This document shows, one piece after another, positions 26,843 to 39,076 of a stretch of 64,000 nt of DNA; position 1 is the stretch's first letter; the number at the start of each line of letters is the position of its first letter. The notes below the pieces were generated by a model. That model had not been told where the DNA came from and made no database searches. It worked only from the letters and a program-made list of their open reading frames with translations. Source of the stretch: Strigamia acuminata (Eukaryota > Arthropoda > Chilopoda > Geophilomorpha > Linotaeniidae); assembly GCA_949358305.1 (NCBI GenBank), contig OX442314.1, positions 16,671,060 to 16,735,059 of the forward strand, in the 5' to 3' direction. Made by a program: the position numbers and the translations under genes.

Positions 26843-27048
26843 TGTTGGTTTTGAGTGCCCAGTCTTCACGCCAGGTGAACGTTTCACCTGCGCACCCACG
26901 ACGTCCAGATGACGTACTTGGCGTAAACCAATCAGGGTTGAGCGCACCTGTATATAATGTGTTAGCAATTAGAATAAAGTTAGTCATTTGCTGTTAAACC
27001 TAACCACGCGTCTTATCATTGTCCCAACCTTCGACACTAAAAACTACA
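26843..27048 (+). repeat. 3' LTR of the Gag-only copia element
   Basis: 206 bp, no difference seen from the 5' LTR, preceded by the polypurine tract and followed by the GATCA target duplication. Confidence 0.92.
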
Positions 27049-28649
27049 GATCAATATTGCACACAAAAAATATGTGTGGTTTTATGATGTAATTTGGATG
27101 TGTGAAAATTAGGATTTTAAAAGAGTGATAAATTGAAATATTGTTTATTGATTATTGAATGGAATTGTGTACGACCTTGGTACGACTTAAAAGTTAGAAA
27201 TTGATTTGAATTAAGCTTTGGTATGTGACCCCTTCATCCTTTGTCACCCCTTTTGAACAGGTGTGGGTTGTAACCAACCATCCCTGTTTTGATGACGTCA
27301 TTGGCCACTTCGGCAAATGACATCTGTTGTATTGTTTTACTTGTTTCCTTTGTTTTAAAATAACGAATAAAGTCAGTACTGTTATATTTGCAACTACTGA
27401 CGGTGTGCGCGCGTGAGTTTTTCTCTAAAAATATATACCGTAGTATTCCTCAAATTGCGTCGAATTTGAATCGGAACTTAACAATTGAACTGTTTGATCT
27501 ACAAGAGGCGACACTCTTGTACCATTTGATTGAAACTAGGAAGAAACCTGCAGTGTGTGATGAATAAAATAATAGTGAATCAGCGTCATTTCAAAATTAT
27601 TTTAAACAGCCGAAAAGAGATACTGTAATGGAAACCACACTAGAAGGCTAATAAAAATTGTAAGTCTATTGTTGTGGGAAGACGTATTCCAACAGACAAC
27701 ATCAAAAGAAAAAAATATATATATATCTTCGTAAAACAGCCACACTTTAAGAAATGCAAAGCATGCCCGGAGTTTGGTACGATAAATTAATTAATAATTA
27801 AATTTAATTTTAAATAAAAATGTTCACACTTTTACACTTTTTTGGAATGGAATTTCATTTTCATCCTCGCTAGAACTTTCCTCAAAGCCCATATATAAAT
27901 CATCGTGCATATTAAACTACTGAGAATAACCAGCAAGAAGAAAATTTGTTGTCAAAAATACAATTGGGCACGATGAAATTCAACACTACAATATGTGTGC
28001 GGTACGGTGCGTATTCTGCTTACTACGTCACTCTTTGTTTACTGCGTTTTGAAACAATGCAGTGAAGTTCATCGGGCAATCATGTAATAATTGAAGTAAA
28101 TTTTACATATTTCAAATTTTTAATCAGAAATTTGATAATTATGGTAAAAAATACTATAAAATTTTCATGTCGCAACTCTTTTGAGCACTAAATTGACTCT
28201 CCAGATTGCAGTCCCGATGATTTATTTATGTTATTCTGAATTCTCAACTTTCGGTGGCTCATGACTACTTAGGGTCGAGAAGTGGCATGTCAAAGAGTTT
28301 ATGGAATTCTTCCATAATGGCTGAAACCTAGCGAGCTCCAAACCTGTCACGAGGTCCACCTTTTTATTCATTAGATTAGTACGATCTGAACCGCAGTATT
28401 AAATAATTTACATTAGTTTAATCAATTTGCGGTGCACTTTACTAGTAGCCAAGGCTCAGAGTCTTAAGCTTGCTTTAGTGTTAGAAGCAACAGGATTTGT
28501 GAAAAGCTGTTTCCTTAATAAAATTACACAGGGAACGCAGTTTTTACTGTGCCGCAACGTAGAACTACATCCGGCAGAATGTGCGTTTATTTTGGGGTTG
28601 TGTTAATTGTGAGTGAAATTTGTTAGTAACAAGTGTCAAGAAGTGTCAA

Positions 28650-28688
28650 GAAAAAAACAGACAGTAACAGTTACTGTCTGTTTTTTTC
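28650..28688. repeat. Perfect 19-bp-stem palindrome
   Basis: GAAAAAAACAGACAGTAAC, one central base, then its exact complement. Outside it, TGTCAAGA and TTCTGACA give a looser extension. It would form a cruciform or RNA hairpin with a one-base loop. Origin unknown. Confidence 0.85.
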
Positions 28689-29299
28689 TTTTTGTTCTGA
28701 CACTTTTCAAATTCGTTTGCTTGGAGAAAGACGTAGTTTTACGTCAAAACTGATAGGTTAATAGTGTTTGAGCGTTATCACCTATTACAACTGATAATAG
28801 TCAGTGCACAACTGAAAGCCAAAGCAAAATTTGTCTATACAGTCAAAATTATGAGTTAGGCTATACCATTTAATGATTTGTTTAAAAATTGCTTGAAATG
28901 AACGAAAGAGAGTAAATTATTAACTAAACCCAATGAATAAAAACACATGCTTCCTTGCTTCGTTACAGGTATGTTTCTGCAGAAAAATACTACACAATAT
29001 TTAAGGCATAATAATTTCTGCTCGAGCTCAATTTTGCATAATTCTGCAAAACCTTTCCCATAAGGATTCTTCGTTTTGAATCAATTTGTAAAGTTGCCTT
29101 GAGGTTGCCTCCAAATTTGTAACTTTCCGCAAAGCAACTTTCACTTAGTGATATAACTTATCTCAATCCTGCATAAAAAATGTATTGTAACCATTGTTGA
29201 AAAGTCGTGAGTAATGTAAAGCCTGTAAAGGTGGTCCCCATCGCAGGTTTAATTCATTCTACTCACAATAAGTGCCACAGAAGCACTTTCGGTATAGCG

Positions 29300-29320
29300 C
29301 TCTCTCTCTCTCTCTCTCTA
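29300..29320. repeat. (TC)n microsatellite
   Basis: About ten uninterrupted CT units followed by an A-rich tract. Confidence 0.9.
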
Positions 29321-30402
29321 CCAAAAAAAATAAAAATAAAAAACCACCAACACCTGCGTGCATTCATCAACGCGTAAGTGTGATTGCATTGTTGTGTGCT
29401 GTTGTTAGTTGATCGAAAACTCATCTGTTTTATGTAAGTTGTTCGTATACAGTAGAAGATTGTGCAAAAATACTATGATATTGTAAAGGCACTGAGTAGT
29501 TGACAGCTGTCATTCTTTACCTGATTTTACTTTTAATATTGACAATATGCCTCGTAACATGCGCGCTTGTCCATATATATGAACGTCATTACATGTTATT
29601 GCAATTTCTACTGAAAATCATTGCGTTTTTATTTTAAATTAATTATTGATTTTTATAGCTACCTCCCTTCATTTCAGTGGTTCCAGACATTAAATATATG
29701 TCAATAGAATTATCAATGCTAAAATTGTCACAAGATGTAATATATATAACTTATATTTTTGTACAAGTAATGGCCAACTTTTTTAGAACAACATTATTCG
29801 ATTGAAATTGAAATCGACATTGGTGAAGTTCCATTAATCTTTCAGTCTTCACACACGTACCGTACACCTATCACTTTGCAATAATAGATCAAATTGGATT
29901 TTGGCAGGTGGTCGACGTCGCTGATTGGTTTCACTATAATAACAATTTAATTTTATTTTAGTAAAAACTGACAAAAAATATAAGTGAGATTGTAATTACA
30001 TAGCAAACGTTTATATGAAATCAAATTTTACATACTTGTATAAAAGTGAATTCATAGTGCAGCTTTATGGTCATCATTTGACAAGTGTGAACATATTATT
30101 TCCGCTTACGTGCCTTCACCGAGAAATCTGGAGACAGGGTGCTAATTGTAAGTTGTGTCATACAAATATTAGATTTCGGAAATGCTAGAGTTACAGATTA
30201 TCGACCCGCCTGGGCACGTCCCGAAGGTGAAGAACCCAAATCGATGGGTTTACACAGTTACACTCTAAGTTTATATGCAAATGATTGTGAGAACCAAGAC
30301 TTGTGAAGATGAAGCAACTAATGTGTTTATTTCAGGTTGAATAATTTTAAAAAAGGGTTAGGCGAAGTACAAGTGAAAAGTACTGTACAAGAATTGTAAC
30401 AA

Positions 30403-30802
30403 TTACCATGTTTACATGTACTCACTTATCCAGATAAGTAAAACTGCGAAATTTACTTTTCTGGAAAACTGATCATGTAAACAAATCAGTTTTCCAGAAA
30501 AGTCAAACTTATCTGGATAACTAAAATCCACTTGTTTGAGGTAGATTTTGGGTGTTTTGCGCATTGCCATTTGCAATGTAAACACCCACTCATTACTTAT
30601 CTAGAAAAGCTGACGTCACAACAATGCTGTGACATGTTGTTTTTGCACAGTGCATTGTGGAAGATTAATGCGCAAGTTACAAACGTCTTTTGACGTCACC
30701 TTTGTTAGAAAACTGATTCTTTGTAAACGCATGCAGTTTTCCACAAAAGTAATATTCGCATTTTCACTTATCTGGATAAGTGAGTACATGTAAACGTGGT
30801 AA
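30403..30802. mobile_element. 400-bp MITE with 37-bp terminal inverted repeats
   Basis: The ends (TTACCATGTTTACATGTACT... and ...AGTACATGTAAACGTGGTAA) are inverted copies with one mismatch over 37 bp. Each contains the near-palindrome CTTATCCAGATAAG. A second, inner hairpin (ACTTTTCTGGAAAACTGAT and its complement, 30457-30504) is nested in the left part. No ORF. Target duplication is ambiguous: AAT if the repeat starts TACCATG. Non-autonomous DNA transposon, superfamily not assigned. Confidence 0.75.
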
Positions 30803-30860
30803 ATGAGGTGTGTCGTGATTAGACTTTAGTGGTTAAATGAGAATTGAGAATAAATGCATG

Positions 30861-31549
30861 TAACTTCGGGACAATGAATAAACTTTATTATAAAACTTAC
30901 TAAATAATACACTCGATAATATATTCTAAATTGGTCTCGGATCCTTCGTGCGAATACGAGTTGCTGCTGAACAATCAAACCTTCAATTGTTCATACCTAC
31001 GCGTGGTCTGTTGTTGTGTCTAGGGTTAATACGCGTTTCGAATAAACACGTAGTGAATTTGCTTCGTGCGAATTAAATATCTTTCACTGAATTATTTATT
31101 CCAACGTGGATTTACCACGTTAAATAAATGTGACTTGGTGTTACAGTTGACTTGATCAGCGGGCATCGGTCTTCGATCAATCCGATATAAAATAACGGCC
31201 TGATCTTGAGGTGTGATGCGTCTGCTGAAATGTTGTAATTGTAAGTGTTATTTCCGGTAAAACACGGGTTTATATACAAACCGGAAATGACGCAATATGC
31301 AAATCCTGCCTAATTATGCAGTAACACAGAAACGGGGACTAGCCAATCTAGTCCTTTGGATTACTCCTAGCGATATATTGAATTACTAATAACTAGTAAA
31401 CGTAATGAGATCCCATCTAATCACTTCTTGCGATCCGGAATCACAACAGGTGATATTGATTGATATTGCTACCGGTAGCGATATTATTTGATAATGCATT
31501 TAAATAATGTAATAATATTTAAAAATCGATTAATTAAGAGACCGTTACA
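30861..31549 (-). repeat. Probable solo LTR, minus orientation
   Basis: 689 bp bounded by TGTAAC...GTTACA. Read on the minus strand it has a TATA-like GTATATAAACC (about 31270-31283) and an AATAAA near its far end (about 30888), in the order expected of an LTR. No coding sequence adjoins it. I find no matching target-site duplication, so it may be old or misbounded. Confidence 0.5.
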
Positions 31550-32059
31550 GACTAAGCCTAAAACGTATTGTGGTCATTTCGAAGTAATTGTTTGTACAAA
31601 ACTGAAATAAAGCTAAAACTCTACATGATTATTAAATTTGCATCAGAGCTCAAAATAAATTACATTATAATTACAATTAGCTAAGTACTCAATTATGCCG
31701 CAAACTGCAAATTCAATTCAAGAGCTAAAAAAAAAAAAAACAACAACAAAAGCAAAATATAAGTCAGAATACAGAAACCGAAACAAATGCCAAACCAAGA
31801 TAAAATTTATTGCAAAACACACTTCATTGATCAGTTTCAACATTCGAAAATTGTTTTATTTTTTAGCTGCGTACATGTGACAATTTAACTTTGACAAGTT
31901 TTGCCCTATTCCTCCGCAGTTGTTCGGAATGAGTTGAAGCGCCACCAACTGTGATGCTAGCTAGCTGTTATTGATCTGCAAACCACGACTCGTCTGGGCG
32001 TGCGGTGCGAGTTCTCAGCACTCCTATTTTCCTCGCTTCAATTGGAATCTGAGGCAACG

Positions 32060-32206
32060 ATGGCGGAAGCAGCTAAACCCATAAGCTCTCCTGTAGAGAA
32101 ACGAGTTCTTCGAAAAATAAGCGGACAGATTGAAGTTTCAGAAGAAAAGCGATTCAATAGCCAGGACTTGCACGAAGCAGTTAGAGTCCTATTCATTTTG
32201 CGCCCT
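32060..32206 (+). CDS. Probable first coding exon of an unidentified gene
   Basis: An ATG in the context ACGATGGCGGAAGC opens 49 codons (starting MAEAAKPISSPVEKRVLRKI) that end exactly at a CCT|GTAAGT donor. The peptide is charged, with no signal peptide and no motif I recognise. Sequence from about 31920 to 32059 is more GC-rich and promoter-like than its surroundings. No following exon was found before the copia element at 43 kb, so the next intron is either long or the gene is broken. A small MITE begins 45 bp after the donor. Confidence 0.45.
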
Positions 32207-32250
32207 GTAAGTTAATTATATTTACTAACTTTATATTCTGAAGCCAAAAT

Positions 32251-32490
32251 GGGGCCGCACATCTAGCGCGACACAATTTACCGCGACACAATTTGCAGCG
32301 ACAACAATGTACCGCGACAAGCCGGCTAAAGAAAAATGTTTTTTTTACCAAAAAACCAGTAAGGTTAGGCTCGCCCCCCCTTGTTAGCCCTTCTTAGAAA
32401 TTAAACCTAAAATATACGTATTCGCAGTTTCAAAAGTCGCGGTAGATTCGTGTCGCGGTAGATTTTTTCGCGCTAGATGACACGCCCCGC
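32251..32490. mobile_element. 240-bp MITE-like element
   Basis: Ends are inverted: ATCTAGCGCGACACAATTTA on the left, and TCTACCGCGACAC/ATCTAGCGCGA read from the right. A GGGGCCG / CGCCCCGC outer part pairs imperfectly. Internal CGCGACA units repeat (TACCGCGACA, GCAGCGACA). No ORF. Confidence 0.6.
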
Positions 32491-34950
32491 AAAAATTATA
32501 CGGAGTAACTTTTATTTTTATTTTTAAAAGTTACAAATTTAATTTAAACCATAGCGAAAGTATGATAGTATATTTTATTCATTTATTGCCTAGAGTTGGT
32601 TTAGAATAACTTTTTATTCAGAAACTGTTTTGCTTTTCCCAATTTTAATTTTAATTTTTAATTAAATTATTTAAACCACCGACGGTGATTCATTAAACAA
32701 AAATGCACTAATATTATTCCTAAAACCAAACGCCAGTTACTTGGCAAAGCAACGAATCAAGTTTTCAGGTAGGATAAAAAGATTGGTCAATATTTGGAGT
32801 TAATTTTAAAAATGTGGTGCGTTTGCTCCTCTGGTTTATTTAAATATGAGCAAGTTTATATAAAAAAAATTTTCTTTTCTATACTTTCCATACAAAGGAA
32901 ATAAAAAGGTTTAATAGTTAAAAATTCATAATACAATATAGTTTAAAATGCAAAAAGTTATTGAGTAATCCTATTATAATTTACAAAGAAAAAAATATTT
33001 TATAAATACGTCTTATTACCAATGTTTTCGGGAAATGAAATAAAACCAATCCCAGCATTCTATGTAAGTTCTATGTAAGTTAGTTATTTTCGTTTTTTAA
33101 TGTTGTTGTGTGTCCGAGCCAAAACTCAGTTATGGCTCACAATGGGAAAAACAGTCCTTACCTTTTCTTTCTTGAAAATAAATTATTAAAAATGTTATTA
33201 AAAATTCACAAACTGGGAGCTTAGAAGTGAGTTATAAAGCACTTGATCGACAAACCAAGACATTCAATAAGTGAAGTTAAATTACATGTTGAAAATGACC
33301 ATTCTAGAAGCTGTTACTCAGTACTGGTTGAATATGCATGACCAAAAATAGTGTGATAACGTTGTACCACTAGAATGACACCTTCTTTGATATCAAATGT
33401 TATCATACACTGCGTATCGTTTGCATAGTAACATTCAAGGGGAGGTTTGTTAATGCAATGCCATTTTAATCACATTATAGTAATACATTTTTCAAAAACA
33501 TTTAATGTAGTAGAAGAATGCTATGACAAAGCCTCAGAATTGACATTTAATTTACGCTAATTAAACAAAAAACAAAAAAAAAACTCTCTTAATTAAAATT
33601 TTTATCCTTAACATCACTCTGTCAGAGTCTTGGGGTAATGAACAGATCTTATTGCAAAATTGCATCAAAGCACAATTTAGATCTTGTAGTAAATAAAATT
33701 CACTTTATTTCAATTTTTTCTGTGAAAATGTGAGTTTTAAAGTTTTCGTTTGTTTCATTTGTAAAAGATGAGCTAGGTGTGGTCATCCTACACTCAACTC
33801 TATACAAGACAGGCAATTTTAGGACATTAAAATGCCTGTCACTCCAATGCCAATCACATTTATTACATTTATCCTTGTGGGCAATTTGGGCAAACTCAAT
33901 ACTGCATTTCAACTTAATGTCCATTGTGGCAGCCACATGTTAAAGTTCCACACGTGAGGATTCATGAAATTAGAGTCGAAATGCAGAGGACACTGTGTAT
34001 TTAGGCCACACAAGGCGACCTCGGGCTGCGACCACTATGCAACCACTATGGAGGAAAAAGCTTCAACCATAGTAGCCTTGTAGGGGCTTTAAACTTAATG
34101 ATTGAAGACAAAAAAACCATGTTAGGGAAGCAGAGGCATACATTGAAATCAAACACTAAAATTATATTGCAATGTATTTTGAAATGCATTGGGTTTCCCA
34201 AGAATGCATTCTGTAATACTGTACATTTTTGCACGCTGTTGGTTTGCAAATGCTGATAATACATTTTGTAAAATAAAATGCATTCTCAATATTATTATTT
34301 GTCGAATACATTTTAAAAATAAATTTTTTCAACTGTGTTATGAAATATTTGAACCGTACGGGCAGGAGCAAAAGTAATCAAACATAAAAAGAAAACTCTA
34401 AATCATTGCAAAAAGCAATAAAGCATAGTACAGAAAAGAAACATTGTTACAACAATAAAGGCTTAGTACTTATAACCCTCCAAGCCACAGGCAGACACAG
34501 CAAGCTCAAAGTTCAGTCTCGCCAAATATCGGTCACAGCCTATTAACCTCTAACTGTCACGGTTTGTCAACTCGATGCTTCTCCACCTATTACGTGTCGA
34601 CCTATTGCACTTTTGGCGCAAGTGTCGATCTAATTATTGTGAATCCAATTCTGTCTGTGCTTGCTAGTTGTACAAAGTTTGATTTGTAAAAATCCTATAA
34701 ATTGCCTAACAACCTACTAGTGTTGATCTCATTAAGCTGACGAGTTAAAGCTGTCCCGGCTGTTGGAATACGATAATGGAGAGTAATCCCATCTATCACT
34801 TCACATTTAATACCAATTTCCCAATGTTAATCCAGTATTCATTCTGAGGCTATGAGAAGCTTTACCCTAACCACCAATAACTTACAATGACAAAATGTTG
34901 TAGTAATTACCGTGTAACTTCAAAGAAGCAAAGAAACGAATGATTTAATA
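32491..34950. other. Gene-less AT-rich interval
   Basis: Only short, non-conserved-looking ORFs. An imperfect hairpin built on GACAGGCA...TGCCTGTC lies at 33808-33840. Several AATGCATT-type repeats cluster at about 34170-34330. Nothing else supportable. Confidence 0.5.
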
Positions 34951-35438
34951 GAGAGTTTGCGGGATGCATTTTTCCCTTATTTTGCTCCACGATAGACTAT
35001 TTAAATAGTGTATCGTGGAGCAAACAACCTTTAGTGTATCGTTTTGAACACTAAAATAAAATATAGCGCAGCCAATCAGAATTCAGAACACTATATTCTT
35101 AGCTCCGCCCATTGCAAATGGCGCTTATTTTGTTGCAGAAACGTTTGTATCACATTGCACGACGGATTGTGCACTTTGACGGTCGAAGAGACGTTTTCCG
35201 AGGCCGAATTTCAAGCAGGAACTCAAGCCAGGGTCTTGCCAAAGCCAAGAAAGAACTAATTTCGCCGAATTTCAAGCAGGAACTCGAGCCAGGGTTTGCT
35301 AAAGCAGGATTCGCTTTAAGTGTACTGATAAGGAAAAAATGCAGCCCGCAAAAACTTATTTTATCATTTTTCCCTTACACTATTTTTTTTATAGTATAGC
35401 CTTATACTGTAAGGGAAAAATGCATCCCGCAAACTCTC
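34951..35438. mobile_element. 488-bp MITE, TA target duplication
   Basis: Terminal inverted repeats of about 29 bp begin GAGAGTTTGCGGGATGCATT, and the 3' end is the exact complement. Flanking TA dinucleotides (34949-34950 and 35439-35440) fit a Tc1/mariner-type target duplication. Inside are a strong hairpin GCTCCACGATA...TATCGTGGAGC (about 34985-35022) and a direct repeat of GAATTTCAAGCAGGAACTC with AGCCAGGGT. No transposase; non-autonomous. Confidence 0.8.
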
Positions 35439-35442
35439 TATT

Positions 35443-38355
35443 GTAATTAAAACTGATTACGGTATGGGTATGCTTTATCGTGAATTCTGGCTGTGGCGAC
35501 TACTCACACAAAATCATTTAAACTTGTCTACATTTTCTAAACCTGTCTAAATTGTACGTTTAGACTAGTTTAAAAAATATAAACAAGTTTATGAATGCGC
35601 CTAGTTCCAATTAATAAGTTATTGTTTTGAAAAGTGGTTTTTAAATGTATTAGGGACCAAAACACGAATACGTGCTTAAGGACATGTAGAAATGCCCCAC
35701 TTAGTAATTAAGAGCGAGAAAATCTAACGGCACATTTTTTTGTTTCCTACTCTTTACGCATGCTTGCAGCCAATACACTCTGAGCATGTGCTGCGAGTGA
35801 CATCCCCACATTTAAGCTTTTACAGAATGTGCAGGTATGCGTTGCCTCTCTTTTCTGATTTCCGTTATTGATTTTGTTCTTCTACGAACAAAATTGAAGG
35901 GTTGATTGCAAAGTGGCAACACAAATGGACCAAAATACATGAAGAAGAATGGCTTCATTAACTGACAGAGAGTTTCCATAGTGGAATTAACACGGACACT
36001 TAATTACTACTCAGTCTTTACAAATCTCCTAAACAAGCATTAGGAGAAATTAACTGGGCAATGGTAAGAAACCTAAAGACACAACTTGATGCTTTTCTTC
36101 TGAGTCTGCAGGCTGTGTCATCTGTCTGTTGACATATTCCAGAATATGTTTTGTACTATTGTAAGTGCATGTTTAAGAAACACAAGCACAAAAAATGAGC
36201 TAATAATAAAAACAAGTAAAAGTACAAATAATTTACAAAACAAGGCATGGCACAATACAAGTATACGCAGACAAAACCCCTTACAACCACGGGCTCAGAA
36301 TGTGTTTCATAGTAATAAAAATGCTTAGACTACTCTTTTGTTTAATGAAACTTACTTTTTATAAAAAACACATTGCTGACTTAAGCAAAGTAGCAAGTGA
36401 TATATTTTACTGCTATTTTCTCGTTTTATACGCAATAAAAAACTGAAAATGGTAATGTCATCATTTTCAAATTTAAAAGGAAAAAAAAATAAGCAGAATA
36501 TACTATCTTGAGAATTTAAAATTTTGCTGGGAAATCAAATATTTTGTATGGCCAACTCAATTTTTCTTACTTTATAAAACTAATTTTTACATGAGAGTTA
36601 CCACCAAGAAATAAATTAATAGTCATCATTTAATTGTTAAGAAACCACGTTTGTTTCCATGAATTGAATTATATACACTTTCAGATGGAAATTTGTGGTC
36701 TTCTCGGAGCTCTTTATTCAATAAATTTCCACAAATAATTTTTCTGAAATTTCTTTCTTGGATTCGGGGATTCTCGAGGCAGCATGGATCCTTTTTCAAC
36801 CGGGAATTTATAAATCCGCGCCTGCAGTTTTTAAATTTAAGATAATGTAACGCATGTCCTCAGAAACAATCAGTCAACACACCAGACAATTTTGTCGTGA
36901 GCGAGAATAAGAGCCCGACATCATTTTCCCATTCCCAGCAGCAAACAAGAGTGTAGTTAGCCAGTTAGTGGTAATTGATCCATTAACCGCAGGTTTTATC
37001 AAGCTGGAACATGCTTAATGATTAATGATTAGGTTAATAATGTCAGGAATAGTTTTAGGTTTGGAAGGAAGGAAGAAAGAAGTTGTGAAGATACATGCCA
37101 TCAAAATCTTTGCTCATGGCATCATCACTTTTTACCAACATCACAATTCTTCATATTAAGGATAGATTTTTGAAAAGACAATCACCGTGGCACACATCCA
37201 AATATTTTTATTTTACTAAAGTGCATTTTGCATGGATCTTAGCTATCTCTTTTAGATATATTATAGAGAATGGTGTGCTTAGCCAAGTAAGCTTGGCAAA
37301 ATTCCCCGTCTCAGTCTTGCTTGCCCTTGTCTTTCCTGGCAATAAAATGAGTAAAAATTTTAATGTTTGTGATTACTATTCTCTGTTACACTCAACGATC
37401 GGGTTAAATGCAATGTGGGATGACTTCTTTAAAAATCAAACTTTGCATTTGTACCGACAGCTTTAAAAAATTTCGTTTTTGCATTGAAAGATACGGATCG
37501 GTACCTCAAGATAAATCAGACTGATAAATATCTGAGAGAGAAGAGTAAATAAAATGTGTGGTAGACCGATCAGATCAGGATGGGTCGAAACCTTTTCTTC
37601 AGCACGAGCAATAAAGGAAACGTTCTGCAAGAACTTCAGATAATAATGTTGATTACATACTTCACTTAAGATTAATCATATTGTGTAGTGGCTTGGATCC
37701 ATCTGCAATCTACGAACTGACGAGATAATTTCAGCATTATTGGAAAAACGAAATAACGCTTCCGCACATAGAAGGGCAATAAGTAATCAAGGAGGAAACA
37801 GAATCGATTTCATCTGACAAAACAAAGCTTCATCTGTTTTCAATTGTGAATTTTTGAGGTAGTACAATCGTTGAAACGGAAATGGAAACCAAAAATAGAA
37901 TTTTACAATGTGACAGCGGTGCCATCTCTTGATGGGAATTTTTTTTTAAAAAAACAATACACCCGTCAAAAGCTAAAAAGGAATAAAAACACAACAAACA
38001 ACCCCCTATATATCCACGTAGTTCTACGTTGGGCCACAGTTCGAGTCTCTTTAAACTTTTTTTTTCAAGGAACTGATAGCATTTTTCATTTAAAAAATTG
38101 CAAAAACATTTTTCACAATAACAACACTTTTAAACCAAAATTCTAGCGGTAAGTTATGATGTTAACGAAAGCACAATTTGGGCTTGCACGGCGCTTCTTG
38201 GCGAAAATGCCACACCTCAATTAGAGTAAAATATTAAGTTTTATGTTATTAATCATGCTATTAACATCCAGAGTCTTTTCATCTTTAACTTCCGAGTTTT
38301 TTCCAAAGAGTTGTGACGCTGTTGATGTACACATCCAACAGTTTGCAAAACAATC
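35443..38355. other. Gene-less interval
   Basis: No ORF with coding character; the longest open frame (37095-37466) has no motif, splice context or composition to support it. AT-rich, with homopolymer runs. Confidence 0.5.
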
Positions 38356-39076
38356 TGTTAGCTTGTAATGGTTATAAAACCGTATTAATTACGATATTGG
38401 CACCAGAGGGTGCGATATTCGATTTAGACTACAAATATGTAAGGAATAAGTTCAGTGCAAAGAATAAATATACTTTATTTGTGAGATAAAATGATTGATT
38501 ATCTACAATCAACATAAAACTCCAGTTTATGGAGTGCCAGTTTATAAAGTGCCAATTGGTTACTTTTGGATCTAGGTCCGGACTCCGGAATCAATGCTTA
38601 TTGTTTGTTTTTTGTATCTTTGATCTTGAAACACATTAAGCCCGATAGCTGACATTCTGATCTGTCGCTGTCAATATACCACTTATACACAGGCTGATGC
38701 GGGAACTGAACCCGTGCAATAAATACCGATCCTTGATCAGCACGATGCCACGATTGATCCAACCATTACGGCTCTGAGGCGGATGGAGGCCTGAAAAACC
38801 TCCCACAATGATTGTGGATCATTGTCGAATGTCCCCGCCAAAATCAGTATTTAGCTTTGTTTCTCGCTCGTACAATCAATTGTTTCATCTCGGAGCATTC
38901 TTGCCACGTGGCCATTTGGCCACGTAACGTTGTTGTGACGATGCCACGAAGCCAGCCCGCCCGGACACTCAGCCAGTAGATACGACCCGTTTTACACAAG
39001 AATAGACCCGGAAACCTAGTTGTTTAACTAATAAATGTAACCATGTAATATTTGTCGTAAGTCTTATTCCATAACA
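38356..39076 (-). repeat. LTR-like solo repeat, minus orientation
   Basis: About 721 bp between TGTTA and TAACA, more GC-rich in the middle than the flanks. On the minus strand, AATAAA (about 38475) lies near the far end, as in an LTR. The segment GCACCAGAGGGTGC forms a small hairpin near that end. No target duplication seen, so the boundaries are tentative. Confidence 0.35.

Larger units (their letters stand above)
24563..27053 (+). mobile_element. Non-autonomous Ty1-copia element encoding only Gag-protease
   Basis: A complete LTR element of 2.48 kb, excluding the 5-bp target-site duplication GATCA (24563-24567 and 27049-27053). The two 206-bp LTRs (TGTTGG...ACTACA) are identical by eye. 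A primer-binding site matching an internal initiator-tRNA segment follows the 5' LTR, and a polypurine tract AGGGGAAG (26835-26842) precedes the 3' LTR. The single 605-codon ORF covers Gag, zinc knuckle and protease. It then jumps past most of integrase and all of RT/RNase H, so mobilisation must have been in trans. It is inserted in sense orientation just past the guanylate cyclase stop codon, probably in the 3' UTR. Confidence 0.9.
27054..30402. other. Gene-less interval with scattered repeats
   Basis: No ORF above about 60 codons on either strand and no exon I trust. The left end is the displaced 3' flank of the cyclase gene. A stretch at about 27225-27480, with TGACGTCA and AACGAATAAAGTCAG, resembles LTR sequence but has no clear ends. 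A palindrome (28650-28688) and a (TC)n run (29300-29320) are listed separately. Confidence 0.5.

Noticed and set aside
27225-27480. LTR-like sequence with AATAAAG
   Set aside because: No reliable ends or target duplication; not enough to call an element.
33700-33936. Minus-strand 78-codon ORF
   Set aside because: No motif, splice context or promoter; it overlaps a GACAGGCA hairpin and probably reflects repeat sequence.
37095-37466. 123-codon plus-strand ORF
   Set aside because: Longest frame in the interval but AT-driven composition (Phe/Leu/Ser/Lys), no domain and no gene context.
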